A stretch of DNA of 64,000 bases. Origin: Heterobilharzia americana (Eukaryota; Platyhelminthes; Trematoda; Strigeidida; Schistosomatidae). The stretch lies in NCBI GenBank assembly GCA_944470555.2, contig OX104132.1, forward strand, positions 15,447,755 through 15,511,754, in the 5' to 3' direction. The translations under genes and the position numbers were made by a program. The notes below the pieces were generated by a model. The model was given only the letters and a program-made list of their open reading frames with translations, was not told where the DNA came from and did not search any database. Within the stretch, counting starts at the first letter, position 1. Each line of letters begins with the position of its first letter. Of the stretch, positions 27,801 to 39,800 are shown piece by piece.

Positions 27801-30800
27801 TTTCAATGGCCATGTTTCACAGCCATACAGTAGAACAGAGCGGACTGCTGTGCAGTACACGCGACCCTTAATAGACAAACGAATATCACGGCGGCGCCAT
27901 AGGTGGCGCAAATTGGCAAAAGCCAATCGAGCCTTTTGTATCCGTGCAGAAATCTCATCGGCAACTAACCCACCAGGGTTGATCCTACTTCCCAGGTAAG
28001 TGAAGTGGTCAACACACTCAACCACTTCACTCTCTATTGTTAACCGCGGTACCGCTGAAGACCAGTCCTGGAGCAAAAATTTGCATTTGGGTGGTGAAAA
28101 TCGCATCCCAAACATTTTCAAATTCCCACTCAAAGTGTTCAGAAGACTCTGCATCTTGTCAGCGTCTTCACCTAATAGGACTATGTCATCTGCATATTCT
28201 AGATCTAAGGAAAAGTCACCTGTGGTCCGGTCAACGTCTTTGTAATTAGGTGACGAGAGGGAAACCTCCATAAGAATATCTATGATAAAATTAAATAAGA
28301 ATGGGGATAGTGGGCATCCTTGACGGACACCACTTGATGAGTATAGCTCCCTGGACAACTCACCATAGGCTCTAACATGCCCACAAGTGTTCGAGTAGAG
28401 AGCTTTCAATAAGGTGATGTACTTACTAGGCACACCTTTCAGTGACAGACACTGCCATAAGACTTCTCGATCAACGGAGTCAAATGCCGCCTTCAGGTCG
28501 AGAAATACAGCTATTGTCGGGCGTCTGTAAGCATGCCTATGTTCCAGGACCTGGCGCAGTGTGAATATTTGGTCGATACATCCACGGCCAGGTCTGTGTT
28601 TCTTGTATATCATGATGAACACAATTCACTAACTAAAAAGATGCTAGTCAGTGCTTTTAAAAGTGATAAAAACTCAAGTGATATGTGTGCATGAAAAATA
28701 ATGGATAATCGATAAAGTTGAGATATCAAAATGACCAGAAATACTTTATACAATGCTAATATGCAAATGACTGGCTCTTACAGATGATAGATGATGCAGA
28801 AAGTTGCACTTATTCAAGGTGTAACGCTTTGTATCAGCAGAAGAAGAGGAATTGGATCGAAAAAGAATGATATTGAAGTAAGTGGAAAGTATACGAGACG
28901 AGAAGGAATAAATAAATGAAGATTAGTAGGAGTGATAAATATTCTTATACTGTTTGGTTTTTCTATAGGAGTAATGAAGATTGGCTTGAGATCAGCTGAA
29001 AGAGTACTTTATATTTCCTTTGACTAAATTTTCTTTTCTTCGACTTCAACTTCACTTTCCTTTTACTTGATGTACTGATATGAGCTGTGGCAAATCGGAC
29101 AGTTACACAGTAATGCCTAGTCCTATGCTGATTTGGATGGATGGATGAGATCAGCGATAACTGAGTATTCACCTTATAAAAGTTGCTGACTATTTCATGT
29201 AGGACTGACCTCTAAGCGCGAAGCATTTATGGTTTAGGCCTATCATGCAGCAAATCGTTGTCTCACTTGCACCAGATTTATTCAAAGCACAAAATTGAAA
29301 TAATGAATGTACCATAACTCTAATGCAGCTCAATCTGGTACACGTTTATATACCAGGTTTTGAGCTACACTTGTTTGTGTGAAGATCTACGATAATATCC
29401 GGTTGCCCAGGTCAAAGTAGGCAGAGCGAGATTTGAACATGGTGCAAATTGTTTGAAAGCCGAATGAATCCTCAAGACAGTGAGACACATTGCAGAAATA
29501 AAATCCATATGCCAGTATAATGGAGTTTGTGTTTGGAAAGGACACATTTTTTGTCGCATAGAAGAAAAATAGGACAGAAATATAACTAGCATTGGGCTGA
29601 TCTACCAGTGTAAAATACGAAACTCAGCACACAGCCTTATTGCTGACGTAAAGGTAACGCACCAGATCACCATATCTTCTGTACGGGAATGTTTTGATGT
29701 AGTGAAGTCTGTTCTATTGCAGATACTCCCAACCACATCCCCAGAATATAACAGGCATATGACTCTCTCAGTGGGGTAAAAAGTTATCAACAAGAAATAT
29801 TCAAACTTGTTACATTTGTATAAGAATAAATTATTAAAAAGTTGAGGAATTCAGATCACTTATTGGGTTAACGAGATAGGCTGATCCTAGAAAAAAGAGC
29901 TTAAGACCACTTACTTTCTGTTATTTACTACTATTAACTGTGACCTGCGAAAAAAAATAGACAAAACTGAGCAGATTAAAACAGCTTATTGATCCTTTTT
30001 GTTGTGCATATAACTCCACTGACCTTAAATGAAAATCATTTAAATATGTAAGATTTTAAGCAATCCATTGAAGAAAAAAACAGTTTTTTAACCTCTTACC
30101 TTGTGTCCGAAGAATTCATAATCCAGATACTTATTGAACCGATCAGCGAATGGAATCTCTGAAGAAACCCACCTAACCTATTTTTTTAAAATATGGAGAA
30201 CAATGATGTCACTGGTTATTTACACATATATTATAAAGGGAAAACGGTGGATTATACTAATGAAGTAAACAAATATTCAGCACTTTTTTAAACTTATAAG
30301 AAGCAGCCTAAATAGAATTCAACATTTTACGTCATTAGCCACTAAGATAGAAGTTATGAATTTCAAGCTTTGTTTCATGTTACGGTGTGGTCAGAAAAAA
30401 TTGTATTGGCAGATCCTACCCTACAGCTGACCAATCAAAATAAGTATCCAACTTCTGACTTAGAGGTTGAACATGTTGATGACCGACCGATAGCTGCTAC
30501 CTTGACGTGGTGGTCGGGCTTGCATATCACAATGACCCAACGAGCTATGCTGGTGGAACGCTTGTTTTCTCAAGGTCCTACCATACCAGAAAGATCCTGT
30601 TGAATAGTGGTTAGACGAAAAGCAGTTACCGCTATAGTGTAAATTGCTACACTATGATGGGGGTCTGAGGGCGAAGTCGTACTGCTGCTAGCTGGATGGG
30701 GTGTGACAGCAGTAAGGTGTTTCCCTTGGATGACCAGCAGTGCCATGCTGATGCTGCCTTCTCAGTGGAAGGGGGGTTAGAAAAGGTCGGCCCCAAAAAT

Positions 30801-33800
30801 AACACACTCCACCATACCCCACGGTCTGCCAGGCGGGTTGGTTCACTTGTCGTTTCCTTTCGACCATCCGGCCCCAAAAATACAAAAGTTCAAAATAATC
30901 ATACTCAAAAGGCTGGGTGTGACAGGCCTCAAGCAGATGTCCGATGGGCTCTGCGGTCACACAAATCTCTTTCAGGTACCTTAAGAAGAAATAGCCTTCC
31001 ACGGTGTGGGCAGCCGGGAAGTGTCAACCGCCCTCACAACTCTGTCAGCACCCAAGTTTCTTCTGACTGCTATCCTCCTCCTCCATCATTACCTTCTAAT
31101 CTTCCTTCACGTCTCTTAATTAATGATGCTGCATCATCTTCAATTTCTCCTACCTCTGCAGCCTTCGACAACGATCTGAGTCCACAGAACAGCATCCCTG
31201 GTCTCCTTAAACCACGCTCCAAATTACATATTGGAGCCTTCAATGTCCGCACCCTCCGTCAAATTGGCCAACAGGCTTCGTTGGCAAAGACTCTAGCAAC
31301 TCGGGCCATGGATGTGTGCTGTGTTTGTGAGACACGCATACAGGACCCAAGTGTGGTTATTCACCTGACCTCTCCTGACCAATCTGGTGAATCTGCAAAA
31401 TTCACCCTTCGAGTTTCTGGAGATTCGATAGCTAGCTCTCGTGGTCTTGCAGGTGTAGGTATAGCATTAAGCACCAGGGCAGAAAACTCACTACTAGACT
31501 GGATCCCAGTTGATAGTCGCCTCTGCGCTATGAGGCTGAACGGCACAGTGAGAACTAAAAGGAATAGTGAGACTCGCCGTTGTCTCTTTGTAATCTCTGC
31601 TTACGCACCCACTGACTGTAGTTCGGATGAAGTGAAGGACGAGTTCTACCATAAACTGTCTAACCTCCTCTCGAAAGCCAAACGTTCGGACGTAGTGGTT
31701 GTTGCAGGTGACCTCAACGCACAGGTGGGTAGACTGAGTGAGGCAGAAAGGCACTTAGGTGGCACTTTCGGAATCCCAGCTGAACGTACAGATAACGGTG
31801 ATCGCCTATTACAACTATGCTCAGATAACCGCCTATTTTTAGCCAGCACAAATTTCAGACATAAAGAAAGGCACTGTCTGACCTGGCGTCCACCGAGCTC
31901 GACTCAGCGATGGACACAGATAGACCACATTGCTATTAGTCATCGCTGGAGAGGATCGGTGGAAGACTGCCGCTCCTTCTGGAGTACGTGTTTGGACAGC
32001 GATCATGCGTTGGTCCGAGCACGTATATGCCTGCGTCTCAATGGACGTAGAAAAAATTTGGCAACAAAACCACTACGAGTTCTGCTGGACAACGAAAACA
32101 CCAAAGCCGTGTTCAGTGAGAAGTTGGCTAGGCAGTTATCGGAACAAAAGACTGTCACTCATCCAGAAGAAGCTTGGTGCCATCTTCAGTCTACTGTAAA
32201 AGCAGCACTGGAGACTGTAGCCGACTCCAAGATAATGGCTAAAAAGAGCCAGTGGATATCAGCAGCTTCTTCCAAACTAATGGATGCACGTGAATGCATC
32301 CCTGCAGGCTCTGAGTACAATGAAGAGCGAGCGCAACTTAAAAATAACTGACGAAAAGTCTGCGCAACGATCGTGAACAGTGGTGGGCAGCAAAGGCTAA
32401 AGAGATGGAAAAGGCAGCGGCGATCGGTAACAGTAGACAGTTATTTAGACTTATTAAGGAGACTGGGGGGAAATGGTCAACAACAGTTAGTGAGGTTATA
32501 GCGGAGAAGGACGGATCGGCGATTCACTCGCAGGGAAGGCGACTGGGACGATGGGCAGAACACTTTGAGGAACAGTTTAACTGGCCTCCAGCCACCATTG
32601 CGCTGCCCGCTATCCAGTCGGACCCTGAATGGGACATAGAGACAGGTCCCCCAACACTAGAAGAAGTTGAGAAAGCGGTAGGTAGCCTGAAACGGGGAAG
32701 GGCAGCAGGACCAGACGGACTACCTGCTGAGGTATACAAGAATGGTGGTAGAGTTCTCTTAGTCAGGCTAACGGAAGTGTTAGCCAGTATATGGGAATCA
32801 AATACGATCCCCTCCGACTGGTCTAAGTCACTCATCATCCCAGTCTTCAAGAAAGGCGAGAAGTCCTCTTGTGATAACCACAGAGGAATCAGCCTGACAA
32901 ACATAGTGTCTAAGATCCTAAGTTCTATAATTCTCCGACGCCTGAGTGGAGCTCGGGAACAGCAAGCCCGAGAAAACCAGGCAGGCTTTAGACCTGGCCG
33001 TGGATGTATCGACCAAATATTCACACTGCGCCAGGTCCTGGAACATAGGCATGCTTACAGACGCCCGACAATAGCTGTATTTCTCGACCTGAAGGCGGCA
33101 TTTGACTCCGTTGATCGAGAAGTCTTATGGCAGTGTCTGTCACTGAAAGGCGTGCCTAGTAAGTACATCACCTTATTGAAAGCTCTCTACTCGAACACTT
33201 GTGGGCATGTTAGAGCCTATGGTGAGTTGTCCAGGGAGCTATACTCATCAAGTGGTGTCCGTCAAGGATGCCCACTATCCCCATTCTTATTTAATTTTAT
33301 CATAGATATTCTTATGGAGGTTTCCCTCTCGTCACCTAATTACAAAGACGTTGACCGAATCACAGGTGAATTTTCCTTAGATCTAGAATATGCAGATGAC
33401 ATAGTCCTGTTAGGTGAAGACGCTGACAAGATGCAGAGTCTTCTGAACACTTTGAGTGGGAATTTGAGAATGTTTGGGATGCGATTTTCACCACCCAAAT
33501 GCAAATTTTTGCTCCAGGACTGGTCTTCAGCGGTACCGCGGTTAACAATAGAGAGTGAAGTGGTTGAGTGTGTTGACCACTTCACTTACCTGGGAAGTAG
33601 GATCAACCCGGTGGGTTAGTTGCCGATGAGATTTCTGCACGGATACAAAAGGCTCGATTGGCTTTTGCCAATTTGCGCCACCTATGGCGCCGCCGTGATA
33701 TTCGTTTGTCTATTAAGGGTCGCGTGTACTGCACAGCAGTCCGCTCTGTTCTACTGTATGGCTGTGAAACATGGCCATTGAAAGTGGAAGACACAAAAAG

Positions 33801-36800
33801 GCTTCAGGTGTTTGACCACCGTTGCCTTCGTAGTATAGGACGTATTCCGTGGTGTCACCATGTGAGTAATGCAGAAGTTAGGTGTAGAGTTTTAGGGAGA
33901 AGAGGTAAGTCAGTCGACGAGGTTGTGAACCTTCATCGACTGAGATGGTTGGGACACGTACTACGTATGCCTAGTCACCGATTGCCTCGTCACACAATGT
34001 TGGCTGAGGTGGGTTCAGGCTGGAAAAAGGCCCGAGGTGGCCAGACTAAAACATGGCACCAATGTATGAAGTCTCTGACTGTTGGTTTAAGCCATGTAGG
34101 ACGATGCAGACTAGGTGGTTGGGGTCCACGGGACAAGAGGAACCAGTGGTTGGAGACCCTAGGTGATATGGCTCAGAACCGAAGTCAGTGGCGCAGATGT
34201 ATACACACATTATCCTCATCTTAACAACGCTATACCGAATCTCACTATTTTGTCACTCCTCTTTCCTTTCTTCTCGTACTTTATATTTCTTTTGACTGCA
34301 TTCACTTATCTTCATCCTTCACCTCACTACCTTTTTACTTGATGTGCTGATATGAGGTGTGGCAACTCGGACCGTTACGCAGTAATGCCTGGTCCTATGT
34401 TGATAATGATGATGATGACAAGACACAGGCGCTTACAAATGTTATATACAACAGTTGCATCTTACTGGCTCATTCATTCAATACCAAATAATACACAACC
34501 AATAATTACCGTTAATACTGAAAGGTTATGTTACCGTTGATCAGTGTCGTACTGAAGGCATAAAAGCCGTATACATTCATACCATCTTAAAGTTAATAGC
34601 GCGACACTTAGTCTACGATTGGTTATAAAGTATTTTGAAGAGGAAACTCGTTTGTAATCACACAACGTGCTGATAAACCAGACAGAAGGGAAGTTAACGC
34701 AAAATATCAAGTCGAATTCCTACTTTAAATTTAAAAGTGCGCCATAAAACCGTTAAATCTAATCATACCTATCCACTCAAACGCTGAAGCACTATCCACT
34801 AGGCCACTGAGGCACGATAGCCACCTCTTGTACGACGGGAATAAGTTATTACTATTTTTTTTGACAGACTTATAATCCTCCGTTGTTATACCGGATGCTA
34901 TCGCTAGCTACAACCAAGTAAATTATTGTAATAAATATTCAGGCAATGTCGAGGCATCCGCACAGGAACTCATATGTCAGCAGAGGTCGATCACTTCCAT
35001 ACAGCATATAAACAAGTAGTAATGTGATTACTGTCGGAAAATCTCAAACTATGATAAAGCTGCGCAGTCCAGTGCACCGATACCATATTGAAGTATGGTC
35101 CAATGAGCCTTTTCCTAGCCTGATCGTACATTAGTTGACACTGACAAGGTAGACAGTGACTAGGCCCCATCACCACATTCCAAAAAACTTCAGTCGACGA
35201 AAGTACACAACTTCATCAACTGACTTTCCTCTCCTTCCTAAAACTTTACACTTGACTCCTACATTACCGACAAGAGAACACCACGACACATGGATTATTC
35301 TACAAAACCAAAGGTGGTTAAACACCTTAAGCCCCCTCATGTTCTCCATCTTTATTGGCTGTTACACATTCAAGTAAGTAGAACGACGAACTGCAGCACA
35401 GTACACTCAACCCTTAATAGGCAATCGGATATCGCAGCAGCGTCTCAGTTAGTGTAAGTTGGCGAAATCCAATCAAGTATTTCGTACCTGCACAGACATT
35501 CTGTCGGCCACTGACCCATCAGGACTAATCCAACTTCCCACTTAAGCAAAGCGGTCAGCACACCAACCACTTCACTTCCTATTTTTAAACAGGAAAACAT
35601 TGAAGACCAGTCCTGTAGCAACAACTTGAATTTAGGTGGTCAGAAGCGCATACTAAGCATCCTCAAATTGCTAATCACTGCGTCCAGAAGACTCTGCATT
35701 GTGTCGGCGTCTTCACCTGACAGGACTACGTCATCTGCGTACTTCAAACCTACTAAGGAGTCTCCAGTGATTACATCAATCTCCGTAAACTCAGAAGACG
35801 AGAGGAAGACCTCCATAAGGACGCCCATGACGAAATTGGACAGAGATGGAGAGAGTGGACATCCTTGACAGACACCGCTCGATTTATACAGCTCACCTGA
35901 CAACTCACCATAAGCTCTAACACGCCTACGGGTGTTCGAGTGAAGAGTCTTTAAAAGTGATGAACTTACTTGGGACTCCTTTCAGTTAGAGACACTGTCA
36001 CAAGGTCTCTCGGTTCATGGGGTCAAATGTCAGCTTCAGATCTACAAATGGAGCTAGTGTCGGTGTCAGCAAGTGCGCCAGTGTTCCAAAACCTGACGGT
36101 GGGTGAATATCTAGTCAATAAATCCACGGCGAGATCTTAATCCTGCCTGGTTTTCTCGTGTTCGTTGTTTCAAGGTTCCACTTAGATGTCTGTTGATTAC
36201 AGAACCTGGAATTCTAGACACTATATTCAGTAGGCTAATTCTTCTGTGGCTATCGTAAGAAGACAAGGTATATTTAAGTATGAAAAGCATTATAACTTAC
36301 TTTATACGAGAATGTGAGTTGTGCATTAGGTCTGAGTGGAGTTAAATCACCATTGATTAAGTTAACGAAAACAATTTGGTTTTCATTATATCCAATCTCC
36401 AATTCTTTATGCGTCCAAATACTAGGCTGGCCTTCCTTGCTTACTTCGCCCACAACACCCCAAATGGGTAAATCATCCAAATACATCTGATACCAATACT
36501 GTTGCTCGACAGCCGTATTAAGAGCCAGGAAAACCTCTGGTGTAACATCGATTTGGCATATTGTTGATTTAGGTTTGTTCACTAGTTGAAAAATGGTTAT
36601 AGAAAAGAATCATACCTACCTTTGAATCGAATATCTATCCCACTATATTGAAGTTCTGTTCCCTGTAAAGCTTCGCCCAAAGTCTCATGAGCATGTTCGA
36701 TTGATGCTTTAGGTCCACGACAGAAAGGTAAGGAAAAGTAACCATAAGTTTCTTGGCGATTATGGTATGGACCGATGGTATTCATCCACAAAACTACCTC

Positions 36801-39800
36801 CTCCGCAACATCATACTAAAAGCAAAATTTTATTTATGCAGTGAAGACTATACATTGTATTATTCAGTAAAGCAAACCACAACCATAATACCAATCCGTA
36901 TGGACAGACAGAGAGAGCGAAGTGAAAACTAGTACAAAAGTGCCCCTGCTTCTTATTATAAGTATAGAATTTGGGCACTGTAGTAGTGTAACTCTATATT
37001 AGATAAGTCTGTTTGACAAAGCACAGCCATACAGTATTATTTACTTCACAATGTTACGAGCACAATGTATTGCTCACATTCATCTAGTAAATAAGCTCTA
37101 ACTTTGAAAACACTATCATCAAAAGTATTTTAACTGCTGGAAAGTCAGCATTTGAATATTTGTTTTGCAAACTGACGTAGTTTCGACAAAGTTGAGAGAA
37201 TATATGATTATCAGAATATGTTAATATACGCTACTTAGTTTCGACAAATTTTCCAGTCACATATCAAAAGACGAATAGTGTGTAGCAGTCCGGTTTGGCT
37301 TGTTGCTGGACTGAGATGACCTTTTGAAGTAGACATAAAAAGTTACGGATCGTTGATCATAGGTGTCTCCGTAGCATTGCTCACATGTGGTAGAATGATC
37401 ATGAGCTGTGTCGGGGCTAAGCGTAGAGTACTAGTCACGGAAGATAAGTAATTCTATGATAATGTGAGATTTTACCAATTTAGGTGGCTTGGACACCTGT
37501 TGGGCATGCTAGGGCATCGCCTATGTCGACTTGCGATGTTGGTCAAAACAAGATTAAACAGGAAGAAAGCTTATCGTGGCAAGATCAAGACACTGGAACC
37601 AGTCCACGAAGTTTTTGACTGTTAATTTGAGCCGTATAAAGAGGTGTAGGCTGAGCTCCTAGAGATGATAGAAATCAACGGTTGGAGACTTAATGATGTA
37701 GTTCAAAATCAGCCACAATAGCACAGATTTATTCACTATTTGACGTCTTTTGAAGCTTGGACATTTTCACTAACCTTCATTTTCAAGTTCCTTGTCTCAA
37801 CACTTGTCTGCGTTGATGTCCCTCTTTCTCTAACGACTTGTTCTTTGCAGGCCATTGTGAAGTGTAGCGAATTGAACCAATGTACTTACTTCTGTGCAAA
37901 GTTCTACGTCGATTTGGTCTATCTGTCTGCCTACGTCACAGGAGTCGTTCTTTGGTACTTGTAATTTCCTGTTGCTTTACAGGGTCGAATTACTCGACCT
38001 GTGTAGCAACGGGAAATTGCAAGTATCAAACAATAAATGATACCCGTCGCACATGAGGTGGCTCTCGCACCCCAGTGGATAACGCTCTGGCGTATAAGGC
38101 GACGAGTACTGGGGTTTGAGTCTAGGCGGGAACATCACTCATGGAGTGCAGGTACATCCAGCTGATGAGTCCCAAATGGGATGAAACGCACGTCCTGGAT
38201 TCCACTGCAACTCACCTAGATGATTACATCGCAGAAGTTAATCCTTTTATAATTCCATCAGATAAAAAGTTTAGCAACGAAACATGAGGAAACATGTGAT
38301 TATATATTTCCGATTTCTTAACATTCGTACTCATTTTTGCGCTTACAAATAAGATTATAATAAAATGTATTGTGGACGGGGATGGATTTTCCCATCATCA
38401 CAATTTTCCTCCGACTCGGCAAAAGGTTGTGCAAGTGAAACCCAGAGGGCGTGTTTGAGCCTATGGTGAGCTATCAGTTCGGTTGTCTGCATCAAGTGGT
38501 GCTTGTCAAAAATGTCTGCCCTCATCATTTTCACTTAACTTTATTATGGACTGACTTTCTCGTCATTCGGTGTTTCTCGCAAACGACTTCCTAGTAAACT
38601 TAGAGTGCGGAGATGACAGTCGTGTAGGGGAAAGATACCAAAGAAAATGCAGGATCCTCTAGAAACTTTGGTTGACAAGCTGAGAATGTCTGGGACATTC
38701 CTCACTATCAAAACGAAGATGGTTGCCTTAGAACTGGTGATGAAGAGAAAGTGAAGTGGCTCACTGCACTTACCACTTCATTTAGGAAGTCGGATCAGGA
38801 CTGGCGGGTCAGTGGCCGACGAAATCTCTGCACGGATACAGAAGGCTCAACTGGCTATAGACAACTTACGTTACAGTGTCGGTGAGGTAGGTATCTGAAT
38901 GCCTACTAAGGGTCCAATGTACTGTGCTTGAGTTGGCTCTGTCCTACTTCACATTTGAGAAACGTGGACATAAGGCTCCAGGTGTACGAAAACTGGCAAT
39001 ATTGGTCGCGTGCCGTGGCACCACCACCTTAGTGATTGAGGTCAGGAGAATTTTCAGCTAGAAAATGTGAAACAGTGGATGAATTCGTGAATCTTTATTG
39101 ACTGATGTAGCCAGGGCATGTGCCACACAAGCCTAATGGACATCTAAAGCTACGCATCATTTCAGTTGATGTATATTAAGGTCGAAATAGGTAAAAGGCA
39201 GCAAAACCAAAACGTTGTTTCTCTCCATCAAACCCTTGACCGTTGATTTGAGATGTTTCACACTCAAGTAAGTAGAACGGGCGAACTGCAGCACAGTACA
39301 CTCAACCCTTAATAGGCAATCGGATATCGCAGCAGCGTCTCAGTTAGTGTAAGTTGGCGAAATCCAATCAAGTATTTCGTACCTGCACAGACATTCTGTC
39401 GGCCACTGACCCATCAGGACTAATCCAACTTCCCACTTAAGCAAAGCGGTCAGCACACCAACCACTTCACTTCCTATTTTTAAACAGGAAAACATTGAAG
39501 ACCAGTCCTGTAGCAACAACTTGAATTTAGGTGGTCAGAAGCGCATACTAAGCATCCTCAAATTGCTAATCACTGCGTCCAGAAGACTCTGCATTGTGTC
39601 GGCGTCTTCACCTGACAGGACTACGTCATCTGCGTACTTCAAACCTACTAAGGAGTCTCCAGTGATTACATCAATCTCCGTAAACTCAGAAGACGAGAGG
39701 AAGACCTCCATAAGGACGCCCATGACGAAATTGGACAGAGATGGAGAGAGTGGACATCCTTGACAGACACCGCTCGATTTATACAGCTCACCTGACAACT

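Larger units (their letters stand above)
30481..34421 (+). mobile_element. near-intact RTE-clade LINE (SR2-like)
   Basis: Starts with a candidate HDV-like ribozyme. It then carries a leader, an apurinic-type endonuclease, a reverse transcriptase with Y-A-D-D, and a 3' UTR ending in a GAT repeat tail at about 34405-34421. Order and length (3.9 kb) fit RTE elements with a single large frame. The frame is interrupted twice by one-base losses, near 32349 and 33609, each confirmed by comparison with other copies in this window. It lies in TM9SF3 intron 3, antisense to the gene. No clear target duplication was found. Confidence 0.9.

Noticed and set aside
30696..32351. Host gene resembling craniofacial development protein 2
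   Set aside because: This is the endonuclease of an RTE LINE, a frequent misannotation; it is followed by reverse transcriptase and occurs in several decayed copies.
32524..33024. 166-codon minus-strand frame
   Set aside because: Antisense shadow of the intact reverse-transcriptase frame on the plus strand.
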